A stretch of DNA of 38,727 bases from Halalkalibacter akibai JCM 9157 (GTDB taxonomy: Bacteria; Bacillota; Bacilli; Bacillales; Bacillaceae_D). The notes under the pieces are model-generated. The model ran no database searches. It saw nothing but the letters and a program-made list of their open reading frames with translations, and was not told the origin of the DNA. The stretch spans positions 1-38,727 of the forward strand of contig NZ_BAUV01000040.1 of the NCBI RefSeq assembly GCF_000513135.1, in the 5' to 3' direction. Shown in pieces: positions 24,655 through 33,325 of the stretch (its first letter is position 1; each line of letters opens with the position of its first letter). The position numbers and the translations under genes are program-made.

Positions 24655-24718
24655 ATTGTTGAATATCCTTTTAATTTGTTCTGCTTAAACATAAGCTTTA
24701 GTTAGACAACAAACGTGA

Positions 24719-26226
24719 CTACTCCTTACTAATTTCGCAATCTGAATGATTAACAACGTCCTTACGTTTATTCAAAAAGTCTTTCAATTCCTTTTTACTT
24801 TTTTTCGATACAAGAATATAAAGAATATCTTCTGTTTTTATTATTGTATCTCCATGTGGGGTTAATAAATCACCTGTACGGATAATAGCACTAATTAGAA
24901 CATCTTTAGGAAAGTTTAATTCTTTTAACTTTTGACCTGTAATAGTAGACTGTTCATTCACTTCATATTCAATTATTTCCGCATTTGCTTTCCCAATGGA
25001 AACAAGTTCTAAAGTATGAGGTGCTTCAACTTTTTTCGGACCATGCAATCCTAATTTTTCAGCAACAATGGAAATCGTTGAACCTTGAATCAAGGCTGAA
25101 GTTAATACTACGAAAAAGACTACATTGAAAAACAACTGACTATTTTCTAATCCCATTGTCATTGGGAACGTTGCAAGTACAATAGGGACAGCGCCTTTTA
25201 ATCCTGCCCAAGAAAGAAAGACTTTTTCCTTTACTCCAAATCCCATGTTTATAGTTGAGAGGGAAACAGCGATGGGGCGGGCGATAAAAATTAAAATAAC
25301 CGAAAGCAAAAGACCTTTTACGATAATATCAAACGACAGGAATTGTGAAGGGAATACCAATAAACCTAGAATGATGAACATTAAAATTTGCATCATCCAT
25401 GCGAATCCTTCATTAAACCTAAATATAGAGTGCCGATATGTTAAGTCTCCATTACCAATTACAAGCGCAGCAATATATACAGCCAATAAACCGCTTGCCC
25501 CGATTAAGTCTGAAAGATATATGTTAGCAATGCAAAAGCAAGAGCAAAAATCGGATAAAGACCACTCGAATCTAAATTAATTTTATTGATAGCGTAACCC
25601 GCAAAACGCCCAAAAAGAAAACCTAAAAAAAGTCCCATACCCATTTGCCAAATAAATGAACCAACCAGTAAGTAATAAAATGGACTCTCAATAGTCATTA
25701 ATTCAATCAGTGATAAGGTTAAGAACACTGCCATTGGGTCATTAGTTCCCGACTCTGCCTCAAGGGTAGAACTAAGTCTATCACGAATATTCTGACCTTT
25801 TAATACAGCAAAAATGGCTGCTGCATCAGTCGAACCAACAATAGCGCCAAATAATAATCCTTCTAACCAAGAAATATCAAATATTAGCTTTGCTGCAACT
25901 GCAACAACCACCGTTGTTAATAGGACTCCTAATGTTGCAAGCGATAACGATGGGGTTGCAACAGCTCTTACTGATGACCACTTTGTTTGTAAACCACCTT
26001 CAAAAAGAATAACAACTAAGGCTAGAATACCAATTAATTGAGCCAATTTAGGGTTATTAAAGTGGATTAATCCTAAACCGTCACTTCCCATAATCATCCC
26101 GACTAGTAAGAATAAAACTAGGGCGGGGACTCCTAAACGAGTCGAAAACTTTGTTGTCAGTACACCAATGATTAGTAATAATGCGGTAAGTAAAATAAAA
26201 TAATCAACGTTGATTTGTTCTAACAT
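24719..26226 (-). pseudogene. CPA1 cation/proton antiporter (NhaP2/CvrA-like), frameshifted
   Basis: Two frames together make one antiporter of about 500 residues. 26226-25504 carries the N-terminal membrane half, with core motifs GSTDAAAIFAVL and EAESGTNDPMAVF (the Asp of TND is the expected ion site). It stops after 'LLTYIFQT'. The -1 frame then continues LSDLIGASGLLAVY from about 25517, through the remaining helices, to a TrkA-C/RCK_C-like domain (about 'VNEQSTITGQKLKELNFP' onwards). One missing base near 25512-25524 explains all. No slippery heptamer is present, so natural decay or a sequencing error is more likely than programmed frameshifting. The start ATG 26226 has AAAGGGG; a longer frame to 26253 is not needed. 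K+/H+ or Na+/H+ exchange is the family role. Confidence 0.85.
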
Positions 26227-26253
26227 ATGTATCCCCTTTCTATGTACTGTCAT

Positions 26254-26814
26254 TTATAAATTAACATCAATTTTAACCTCGAAATTATCTCTTTCTATCC
26301 CGATATACCGTAATGTCTCAGCACGAGTGGGGTGATTAAATACAGATTGTAACAATGAAATCGCTATCCCTTTTTGGTATGCATGGTATCCAAATGTTTT
26401 TCTTAATGTATGCGTCCCTATTTTTTCAGAAATACCAACTTCTCTAGCGACATTATTTATAATTCGATAGGCTTGCTGTCGAGTTATTGGCTCGTTGTTT
26501 TTCTGTGATTTGAAAAGATAATCTGTTGCTTGTAATTCAGCCTTCGTTACATAGTCAATTAAGGCGCTCCTTACTTTGTTGTTAATATAATATGACTTGA
26601 TTTCACCACTTTTTTTTTCTCTCAAACAATAATATTCTTTTACATTTTGACAATCATAAACATCACTCACTTTAATTCTGAGTAAATGACTTACAAGGAT
26701 TCCTGTATTAATTCCAAAAATGAACAACAAATAGTCTCTATGTGACCTTTTTTTAAGGATGGCTTTTATCTTCTCTATAGTTTCAACATTCTTAATAGGT
26801 TCTACATACTCCAT
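26254..26814 (-). CDS. Short tyrosine recombinase, first catalytic Arg missing
   Basis: Catalytic domain of a phage integrase/XerC-type recombinase with almost no N-terminal core-binding domain (186 residues against 280-400 normally). Visible active-site residues are His135 and Arg138 (HTLRKTFGYH), His161 (VFNHPT) and Tyr170 (LRYIGI). The segment that normally reads TGLRxSEL is TGILVSHLL, so Arg I is replaced by Leu40. Without it strand cleavage should be poor, so the enzyme may be inactive or a regulatory remnant. Such short integrases are common in Bacillus. It lies 27 bases upstream of the antiporter on the same strand and divergent from the SEFIR operon. Confidence 0.82.
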   Translation of the reverse strand: MEYVEPIKNVETIEKIKAILKKRSHRDYLLFIFGINTGILVSHLLRIKVSDVYDCQNVKEYYCLREKKSGEIKSYYINNKVRSALIDYVTKAELQATDYLFKSQKNNEPITRQQAYRIINNVAREVGISEKIGTHTLRKTFGYHAYQKGIAISLLQSVFNHPTRAETLRYIGIERDNFEVKIDVNL

Positions 26815-26929
26815 AACACACCTCAGTTATAGTTACTTAACTACAATAATAACATATGGTATGTAACATTACTTATAAAACACATCATGAAAATAAAGAA
26901 TACAATGATATTTGACAGTTTAATAAAAA

Positions 26930-26966
26930 TAACAGGTACACCTTTCACTTGAAAGGATATCTGTTT
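26930..26966. terminator. Hairpin between integrase and SEFIR operon
   Basis: AACAG ... CCTTTC (26941-26946) pairs with GAAAGG (26951-26956) ... CTGTT, followed by TTTG on the plus strand and ATTTTTATT on the minus strand. No gene runs into it on either strand, so it may insulate the operon. Confidence 0.5.
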
Positions 26967-27092
26967 TTGTGTACAGGGCTATGTGTTGCTATTTCCCTAG
27001 ACCTAAACCATTCAATTTGACTATAATTGTATTAAGGAAAACATGATATCTATGGTTAGATATAAAACATAATGTTGACAGGGGGTCATAGG

Positions 27093-27860
27093 ATGCAAGA
27101 AGAGAATAAAGAGGTACAACTTCCTGATGAGAAGTCAGATGAGGGAAGTCCCTTTCAGTCACAGAAAGAAATAAGTTTAGTTCTATCACTCGTCCTAGAT
27201 TTTATCCAACACCAGAAGCAGAAAGAAATGGATAATAGAATAAACACGTTTATTGAAAAACGAATTATCGACCTAAAAAATAATCAGGCATCAATCCAAT
27301 TAAGTTCTGAGACGCTGGTACTGCTCCATGTTATACCATACCAAGAGAAGGAGCTTTATTTAGATATTTCTAGTTCGAGAGAGCATACACACCTGTTTCC
27401 ACTCTTATCTAATAGAGGTTATGACAACAGATTCAATGCCGATGGTTTCTTAAGTTACCATTCAAAGAGTTCTTATGTTCAGCTATTCCGTAATGGGATA
27501 ATTGAAGCGGCAGATATAGCCTTTTTTAACCCGGATAATAAAGAAATCTATGGAACGCAACTTGAAAGTTGCTTGATAAAGAAATTACCTAAATACTTTA
27601 GTTTCCTAAAAGAGCTAAGAGCAGACAGCAATACTTTTTTGGTAGCCGTTTCTTTGTTAAATGTTAAAGATTGTTCTCTTTCTTCAGGTTATTATGATGT
27701 AATAGATAGAGAAGAGATTCGTTTGCCTAAAGTTGTTACAAGGCAAGAAGATAACATAGCAAAGATGTTAAAACCAGCTTTTGATGTTTTGTGGAACGCT
27801 GTAGGAATGCCGGGGTCCATTAATTATATAAATGGCGATTGGCAACCTAGAAAATATTAA
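27093..27860 (+). CDS. AlbA_2/Schlafen-type C-terminal-domain protein, partner of SEFIR gene
   Basis: First gene of a two-gene operon; 255 residues from ATG 27093, preceded by CAGGGGGTCATAGG. Residues 56-145 match, as I remember it, the region that follows the AlbA_2 (Schlafen-like) domain in many bacterial ATP-binding proteins: 'KRIIDLKNNQASIQL', 'TLVLLHVIPY' (75-83), then 'NRFNADGFLSY' (112-122) and 'SYVQLFRNGIIEA' (127-139). The AlbA_2 domain itself is absent; instead there is a charged N-terminal tail and a helix (QKEISLVLSLVLDFIQ). Probably a sensor or scaffold module controlling the SEFIR effector 24 bases downstream. Function is inferred from operon context. Confidence 0.72.
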   Translation: MQEENKEVQLPDEKSDEGSPFQSQKEISLVLSLVLDFIQHQKQKEMDNRINTFIEKRIIDLKNNQASIQLSSETLVLLHVIPYQEKELYLDISSSREHTHLFPLLSNRGYDNRFNADGFLSYHSKSSYVQLFRNGIIEAADIAFFNPDNKEIYGTQLESCLIKKLPKYFSFLKELRADSNTFLVAVSLLNVKDCSLSSGYYDVIDREEIRLPKVVTRQEDNIAKMLKPAFDVLWNAVGMPGSINYINGDWQPRKY

Positions 27861-27884
27861 ATCATTTCTTAGGGAGTGTATGTG

Positions 27885-28862
27885 ATGGAAGAAAGAACAA
27901 GAAAAGCATTTATTAGTTATAGTTGGGATAACGAGGAGCATAAACAATGGGTGATGGACTTAGTTAGTAACCTTAGAAGGAATGGGATTGAAGCATCATT
28001 TGATAGATACATTACACAGTCAAGCACTGTGAATTTAAATCAAATGATGATTACAAATATGAAGGATACTGACTACATTGTGATAGTATTAACCGAGCAG
28101 TATGCCGAAAAAGCAAATAGTTTTCAAGGTGGTGTTGGTTTTGAAACGTTACTTTCTTTACCGTTGCTACAAGAGCATCCTGAAAAATTAATATTTGTGG
28201 TCAGGAGTAACAGCGGATTTCAAAAGGCTTTTCCATTTCACCTTAAAGGCTACTATGCGATAGATTTCTCGAGTAATAAAAATTATGAAAATGCTTTTAC
28301 TGAATTATTACATAGAATTTATGAGGTCCCTTTATTAGAAATAGAACCAATAGGGAAAATGCCAGAACTAAAGCCAAGAAGAAGTACATCGCCTTCATTC
28401 TCTGAAATTACTGATGTAGAGATTCCTAACTTAAAACGTATTACGGATAGGGATATTCATTTATTTATGCATGAAAAGTTCAGAGAAATTAACGACTTAT
28501 TAAAAGAATTGTTTACAAAAGTACAAGAATCTAATGCTAACTTTGAGTTTACTGCGGAATCACAAGAAAGTGCAAAATCAGTTTACCATGTTTATATCGA
28601 TGGTCAATATGTGACAGGTCTTAAGGTATGGTTAGAGTCAAGTAGTGTATTTAGACAAGCTAGCATACATTTGTCTTATGGTAGGCAATCAGCTATTTTT
28701 AATGACAATTCTTATAACGAAGCCATTGTTCATGAAATTGACCATAACAAGAATCTTAGACTGAAAATGACTATGAATATCTTTGGGAACAATGAAGCCC
28801 AAAATCCAAATTTAATCGTGAAGGAAATATGGAAAAATCACCTTTTGCCGTATATAAAATAA
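27885..28862 (+). CDS. SEFIR/TIR-domain protein, probable NADase effector
   Basis: Residues 5-130 form a SEFIR/TIR-like domain: KAFISYSWDNEEHKQWV (7-23), GIEASFDRYI (34-43), DTDYIVIVLTEQYAEK (61-76), QGGVGFETLL (81-90, with Glu87 in the position of the TIR catalytic Glu) and LIFVVRSN. Bacterial TIR and SEFIR proteins cleave NAD+ to stop phage growth, which is the likely role here. Residues about 160-325 form an unrecognised C-terminal domain with strand-rich 'YHVYIDGQYVTGLKVWLES' and 'KMTMNIFGN'. ATG 27885 lies eight bases after AGGGAG; GTG 27876 and 27882 are alternatives. It ends at the terminator at 28873. Confidence 0.82.
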   Translation: MEERTRKAFISYSWDNEEHKQWVMDLVSNLRRNGIEASFDRYITQSSTVNLNQMMITNMKDTDYIVIVLTEQYAEKANSFQGGVGFETLLSLPLLQEHPEKLIFVVRSNSGFQKAFPFHLKGYYAIDFSSNKNYENAFTELLHRIYEVPLLEIEPIGKMPELKPRRSTSPSFSEITDVEIPNLKRITDRDIHLFMHEKFREINDLLKELFTKVQESNANFEFTAESQESAKSVYHVYIDGQYVTGLKVWLESSSVFRQASIHLSYGRQSAIFNDNSYNEAIVHEIDHNKNLRLKMTMNIFGNNEAQNPNLIVKEIWKNHLLPYIK

Positions 28863-28872
28863 TGTTTCTTTC

Positions 28873-28905
28873 AGACCAACATTGTTGGTCTTGTTTATTT
28901 TAATT
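28873..28905 (+). terminator. Terminator of the SEFIR operon
   Basis: AGACCAACA (28873-28881) pairs with TGTTGGTCT (28883-28891), followed by TGTTTATTTT. Confidence 0.85.
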
Positions 28906-28909
28906 TTTG

Positions 28910-29121
28910 AAGTGTTACTGCTAGTCGGTCTTATACCCACATAACGTACGTTTTGTTTTCGTAAATAGAAGGTTAGCTCGTTCGTTCAAGAACAACAGGA
29001 ACACGAGGTAACTTTGGTCGCAAGTTCTCGTCGTTCTTAGTCCACGTACTTTTAGGTCCAAACCCTTGAGTACACGAGGCTTAACTTTTTCTACCTATTA
29101 AGTAATTCCGAGAAAAAGAAA
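28910..29121. other. GC-richer, structured non-coding segment
   Basis: No credible gene. It holds a 14-bp branched hairpin: GAAC (28999-29002), ACGAG (29003-29007) and AACTT (29010-29014) pair with AAGTT (29022-29026), CTCGT (29027-29031) and GTTC (29033-29036), with a GT bulge and a C bulge. A palindrome AACGTACGTT lies at about 28942. Composition differs from the AT-rich flanks and a terminator follows at 29122. This may be a small RNA or a remnant. No reverse transcriptase is nearby, so a retron is not supported. Confidence 0.45.
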
Positions 29122-29157
29122 AAGAACCTTCTATTTGGTAGGCAGAAGGTTCTTCTT
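29122..29157 (+). terminator. Terminator after the structured segment
   Basis: AAGAACCTTCT (29122-29132) pairs with AGAAGGTTCTT (29144-29154), then CTTCC. Confidence 0.75.
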
Positions 29158-29712
29158 CCGGTTTTGAATCAATCGAGTAATCCATTAGGTCTTTTGCAAC
29201 CCAGCTCCCTAAGTAAGTGTAAGAAAATAAGAAAATAAGAATCACTTTACACCCAGTCTATTACACGGTGTCAATAAATTTATCCATAATAGTTAGTTTG
29301 TATTGTGGTTATTTGGGGAAGTAAGAGATGTTATTTAGAATAAAACATTCTGTATTAAGAAGGTTTGCAGAAACATGAATTGTTTATATTTTTATTTAAA
29401 GGAGTCTATTCATGACAATAAAAAAAAGACTCAATATCTTAGATTAGATAAAGAGTCCATTGGTTTGGTCACTTTTAGTTTACAATAGAATCAGGAAACA
29501 ATCAAGATAGATGTTGAGTTGAAAATAAATGCTTTGTTGGACTGGAGAATTGCCATTTGCGTCTGATTTATTTTATGTTATGTAATAAAATTCAAAACAA
29601 TAAGACAGGTCTTCCTGAATGAATAGTATTAATATATTGAAACAAGGGATGTATATTATAAAAACAGAAAACGAAATAATAACTTTTGAAAGTATATACA
29701 GTCATTGAAACC
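29158..29712. other. About 550 bases without a gene
   Basis: AT-rich, stop codons in every frame, no homology recognised. Confidence 0.6.
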
Positions 29713-29750
29713 GAAAAGCGATGCTTTAATAAAGAAGAGCATCGCTTTTC
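29713..29750. terminator. Terminator of the 29754 gene
   Basis: GAAAAGCGATGCT (29713-29725) pairs with AGCATCGCTTTTC (29738-29750). It lies directly after the minus-strand stop codon. Confidence 0.85.
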
Positions 29751-29753
29751 ATT

Positions 29754-30137
29754 CTAGTTCCTCACTTCTTTGTTCCTATGAGCCCACGCAAATAAAAGAA
29801 AGACACCTATTAATGCCAACCACCAATTTTGACCAAAATGGACTTTTAAATCAGCAATCATCAGAGTGATTGGAAGAAGAATGACATGAGCTAAAGCAAC
29901 TATAATATGCAATACATAAGCTGCCCCATCATGTTCAACTCTGGAGTTGAAATAGCTTATACCAGTCATGACCATCACTGCAACAGCTGCAAAAAGCAAA
30001 CCGGATTCCAGCAAATTAAGCTTGGAGTTATAAGCGACTTCCATCTCTTTGTTATACATGGATAGTCTTAATGCGGAAAAGCTTAAAACAATTGTAAAAA
30101 CAGTTCCTAATGTTTGTAAAACGTTTTTAAGTGTCAT
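29754..30137 (-). CDS. Hypothetical four-helix membrane protein (127 aa)
   Basis: Four hydrophobic segments (about 7-25, 45-63, 73-93, 102-118) with short loops and a basic end (HRNKEVRN). No motif recognised. A strong ribosome binding site (TTAGGAGGGAATC before ATG 30137) and a terminator right after the stop support it as a single-gene unit. Function unknown. Confidence 0.75.
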   Translation of the reverse strand: MTLKNVLQTLGTVFTIVLSFSALRLSMYNKEMEVAYNSKLNLLESGLLFAAVAVMVMTGISYFNSRVEHDGAAYVLHIIVALAHVILLPITLMIADLKVHFGQNWWLALIGVFLLFAWAHRNKEVRN

Positions 30138-30367
30138 CTGATTCCCTCCTAAAGGTTTGTCTTACTAGTACAATCTATTTCATCCTTCCAAGATTTAGAA
30201 TATGTAAAAGTTGCTTACTTTTACGAAGTATACGTAATGGAGCAGCGATAAGTTGTGAACTTCTCCAAAAAAGAATTTGTTACGGTAGCAAAGAGCATAT
30301 TACTCTGATAAGTTAATTATTTATAATTAATCTTAAAATGTGATTATTTCGGAGGGGAAAACACTTT

Positions 30368-30835
30368 ATGAAATATAAAATGAGAATAGAAGATTTAGGT
30401 ACTAAGGAAGATATATGGAATGCAGTTATCTCAGCTATGTGTGAGTATACCTTTCCAACGGAGAATGAAATAGCTAATGATACGTACATGGTCTATAGTT
30501 ACTACTCTGAACTTGAAAGTGGGGGACATGAAGGTTTGCTGAATGGGTTTTCATGGTATATCGAGGAAGTTGGAATCGTACATTACTTACAGGAACTCAC
30601 AAGTAATCTTAAGAGAATAGGTGCAATTGATTATTCCAAAATTGTAAAAGAATACGTGGGGGAATTGTGGGGACTATTCCAAGCGTTAGAAAATGGTGAG
30701 GTTGACGAAGAGGAATTTTATGAAGTTGTTAAGAAGGCGGATAGCAAATATGAAAATCTTAACGGAAAATTAGGGGAGTTATTGGAAAACTATTTTGTTA
30801 TCATCTATAGGGATTTAATTGACATAGAGGGATAG
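30368..30835 (+). CDS. DUF4375/DMP19-like protein
   Basis: Acidic soluble protein of 155 residues. The segment 'YMVYSYYSELESGGHEGLLNGFSWYIEEVG' (about 41-70) matches the core of the DUF4375/DMP19 family (YxxYxxxxEVxNGGFxQFxxN-like). DMP19 is known as a DNA-mimic in Neisseria, and most family members have no assigned role. GGAGGGGAAAA precedes the ATG. The HAD gene starts 17 bases later, so they are co-transcribed. The family assignment is moderate. Confidence 0.65.
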   Translation: MKYKMRIEDLGTKEDIWNAVISAMCEYTFPTENEIANDTYMVYSYYSELESGGHEGLLNGFSWYIEEVGIVHYLQELTSNLKRIGAIDYSKIVKEYVGELWGLFQALENGEVDEEEFYEVVKKADSKYENLNGKLGELLENYFVIIYRDLIDIEG

Positions 30836-30852
30836 CGTTAGGGGGATTATTT

Positions 30853-31470
30853 ATGGATAGCATTATTTTTGATTTAGATGGAACCTTATGGGACCCAATA
30901 GATACGGTGTTGATTGCTTGGAATCATATTTTGAAGCAGTCCAACCAAGCAAAAAAAGAGGTTACAAGAGAAGACTTTACAAGTACAATGGGACTCCAAA
31001 TACAAGAAATAGGCACTAAGCTTTTTCCGCATTTAGATGAAAGAGCACAGGAAGAGTTGTTAGAGGAATGTTGTGCGCTAGAAAACGTATATTTAGAAGA
31101 ACATGGCGGTCATTTATATGAAAATGTGGAATCTGTACTAGCAGTTCTATCACAAAGATATAAGCTATATATTGTAAGCAACTGTCAAGATGGATATATA
31201 GAAGCATTTTACAAGTATCATAAATTAGAGAAATACTTTTTGGATTATGAGAATCCAGGCAGAACCGGGTTATCTAAAGGTGAAAACATTCAGCTAATTG
31301 TGGAAAGAAATAATCTGAACAAGCCTGTTTACGTTGGTGATACAGATGGTGATTTAAAAGCTTCTAAATTTGCTAAAATTCCATTTGTGTATATCGAATA
31401 CGGTTTCGGTCAAACAAGTGAATATGATTATTCTATTAAAAGATTTGATGAGCTTTTAAACATATTCTAA
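30853..31470 (+). CDS. HAD-superfamily hydrolase
   Basis: Phosphatase-like protein of 205 residues, phosphoglycolate phosphatase/PGMB-like subgroup. Motif I is DLDGT (Asp7 nucleophile, Asp9), motif II 'LYIVSNCQ', motif III a Lys before the last motif ('GLSKGENI'), motif IV 'VYVGDTDGDLKAS'. A helical cap lies between motifs I and II (about 17-95). The substrate is unknown. It follows the DUF4375 gene in an operon; AGGGGGATT precedes the ATG. A terminator follows at 31549. Confidence 0.88.
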   Translation: MDSIIFDLDGTLWDPIDTVLIAWNHILKQSNQAKKEVTREDFTSTMGLQIQEIGTKLFPHLDERAQEELLEECCALENVYLEEHGGHLYENVESVLAVLSQRYKLYIVSNCQDGYIEAFYKYHKLEKYFLDYENPGRTGLSKGENIQLIVERNNLNKPVYVGDTDGDLKASKFAKIPFVYIEYGFGQTSEYDYSIKRFDELLNIF

Positions 31471-31510
31471 ACTAGTTAACGATAGCGGTTGAATACCAAA
31501 GATTGCGAAT
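31470..31510 (+). repeat. Intergenic repeat resembling copies A and B
   Basis: ACTAGTTAACGATAGCGG directly after the HAD stop resembles the minus-strand ACTAACGAAGCGATAGC of copy B. Short and imperfect. Confidence 0.35.
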
Positions 31511-31548
31511 AAAAGTAGGAGTAAGAAGACCGGAAATTAAAATAAAAA

Positions 31549-31582
31549 AGGAACAGTTCCAAATCAGTTGGAACTGTTCCTG
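31549..31582. terminator. Bidirectional terminator
   Basis: A perfect 14-bp stem (31549-31562 with 31568-31581) between convergent genes. Confidence 0.85.
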
Positions 31583-31589
31583 CGAATGA

Positions 31590-31910
31590 TTAAAATCCTA
31601 ATTTCTTAGCAGTCCATTCAGTTACTGCCTTTTCCTGCATGTCAGACCATGTTATAAAGTTAGTTGTTGAATTTACAAACTCGTCCAAACTTGCTTTATC
31701 AATAGCTTCAAAGTCTTCTATGGAGTCGATTTTAAAACTAGAGTTCTTAAACATATCATCGATAGACAGAAAATTAGTATGTTTTTTCATAAATGTGCCT
31801 GAAAACAACTCATTAAATGAAATAGAGTTCTCTCCCTGTAATGCTTTTGCATTATCTTCGAGTTGCTTAATTTTACGTTGAAATTCGTTTAAGCCATTAA
31901 TTTTAATCAT
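31590..31910 (-). CDS. Phage-like hypothetical protein (106 aa)
   Basis: Helical protein of the kind found in Bacillus phage and accessory regions: 'FQRKIKQLEDNAKALQG', 'SFNELFSGTFMKKHTNFLSIDDMF', ending 'EKAVTEWTAKKLGF'. I remember similar unnamed proteins beside a short 'SKFKSEMRRAESKLKRDI' protein, which is the upstream neighbour here, so the pair seems conserved. A good AGGAGTGTCCT site precedes ATG 31910. Function unknown. Confidence 0.75.
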   Translation of the reverse strand: MIKINGLNEFQRKIKQLEDNAKALQGENSISFNELFSGTFMKKHTNFLSIDDMFKNSSFKIDSIEDFEAIDKASLDEFVNSTTNFITWSDMQEKAVTEWTAKKLGF

Positions 31911-32030
31911 AGGACACTCCTATCATATGTTGTTTGAAAGCGAACGTAAGCTCCCTCTTGTTTTTATATGGGAAAGAGCTATAAGATATAATTAGCGAAT
32001 ATTTTTTAGAGTTTCTAGGTGGTGCAACAC

Positions 32031-32174
32031 TTAGAAGCTCTTTTTTATTTCTCTTTCCATTTTACGCAATTCTGTATTAATCTCTCTCTCTGCTTTTCTT
32101 ATATCTCGTTTTAACTTACTCTCAGCTCTTCTCATTTCACTTTTAAATTTAGAAACATTAAAACGTCTAGTCAT
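32031..32174 (-). CDS. Phage-like short coiled-coil protein (47 aa)
   Basis: Very basic helical protein (TRRFNVSKFKSEMRRAESKL, then KRDIRKAEREIN). ATG 32174 with AAGGTGGTGATAGAG upstream is preferred over a longer frame from 32240, whose first 22 codons lack a site and contain this one. It pairs with the 106-residue gene downstream. Function unknown; the charge suggests nucleic acid or partner binding. Confidence 0.65.
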   Translation of the reverse strand: MTRRFNVSKFKSEMRRAESKLKRDIRKAEREINTELRKMEREIKKSF

Positions 32175-32240
32175 CTCTATCACCACCTTTCCTAGAACTT
32201 CATAGATTGGAAGATTCATCCGCCCTTTCTGCTTTTTCAT

Positions 32241-32578
32241 TATATCAACTTATTCTACTTAAAATCAATATATAGATTTTAATAATTCGATAAACACAAT
32301 ATGTTGTGAATCGGTGTGAGTTCTTTTTTATTTTGTCAAAAAAGCAAGACAGTATATTTAAGAGGATGGTTTAGAATGATAGAGAATAGAGGTCATTCAT
32401 TTAAAGTTATGGTTTTTTTTGTGAGTTGCAAAAATGAAAAAGGTAACTTGAAGATGAACCGTCCGATTGAGAAACTATGTTTTTCTTAGAATAAAATAAA
32501 AAAAGAGAACAACATTAATAGATTGGTTGTCTCCTTAACAAGACAGAAGAAATTAAATATTTGTTGTATTTAGGTGTT
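32241..32578. other. Gap without a gene
   Basis: AT-rich, no credible ORF or hairpin of note. Confidence 0.6.
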
Positions 32579-33037
32579 CTATGAACCCCTTCTGTTATTT
32601 ATCATTTTAATAAATGCTATGAACGTTCTACATAGCAAAGAGTGATACCAAGACCAACCCTTTTTCCAGGATATTAGGTTGGTTTTCTTTTCAGCCACTG
32701 CTTCAATAAGTATGAGAGGGATAGCGAAAGGAAATAGTTTCAAAAAAGCTCCAACTGGTTTGTTGTTTAGGGTCCACTGATTATAATAAAGAATCAATAA
32801 TGGAAAAAGGATTAAATCAAAGGGGAGATGCCCTTTTAACCAAGGAAATAGCTTCTTGTTGTATGATAAAAATCCTCTCGATGTTAAATACTCATCTGTT
32901 AAAAAATTTTCAGTAGCACTAACCAAGTAAACAATAATCCAGTCTTTAAACAAACGTTTAAAAATAGCAAAAGGCAATAAAGTTAAGCCTGTTATTGTCG
33001 TTATGACCAAAAAGAAATATTCACCTTTTTCTTTCAT
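32579..33037 (-). CDS. CBO0543-family membrane protein
   Basis: Membrane protein of 152 residues with the family's landmarks: 'FKDWIIVYLVSATENFLTDEYLTSRGFLSY', 'LPFDLILFPLLILYYNQWT', 'IPLILIEAVAEKKTNLISWKKGWSWYHS'. About four hydrophobic segments. ATG 33037 with AGAGGTGG is the likely start; three more codons upstream lack a site. Function unknown; often found in spore formers. Second member of this family in the window after 24036. Confidence 0.85.
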   Translation of the reverse strand: MKEKGEYFFLVITTITGLTLLPFAIFKRLFKDWIIVYLVSATENFLTDEYLTSRGFLSYNKKLFPWLKGHLPFDLILFPLLILYYNQWTLNNKPVGAFLKLFPFAIPLILIEAVAEKKTNLISWKKGWSWYHSLLCRTFIAFIKMINNRRGS

Positions 33038-33325
33038 AAAAACCACCTCTTATTTAAGTATCCTAATAAATGGAGACTTTATTCATGGTTCTACATAGGG
33101 CTCAGGGAGGCGGTATAATTACATTAATCACGAGAACACCAATACTGAATTGAGTAATCATTTTTTTATATTGTAGATAGAGAACTCAGTATAATGACAA
33201 GATAAAGGATGTGCTATTATCCTGATTATTAATAAAGATAGCTATGTGTATTGTGAGACGATGTGATATTAAATCTTCCTTGTTGGCTATAGTTTATGTA
33301 GTGAGATGTAGCAGATATAAAAGAT

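Noticed and set aside
25504-25530. Programmed frameshift in the antiporter gene
   Set aside because: No X-XXY-YYZ slippery heptamer or downstream pseudoknot seen; a simple one-base deletion explains it.
28910-29160. Possible retron non-coding RNA
   Set aside because: No reverse transcriptase gene anywhere in the window and no a1/a2 repeat arrangement found.
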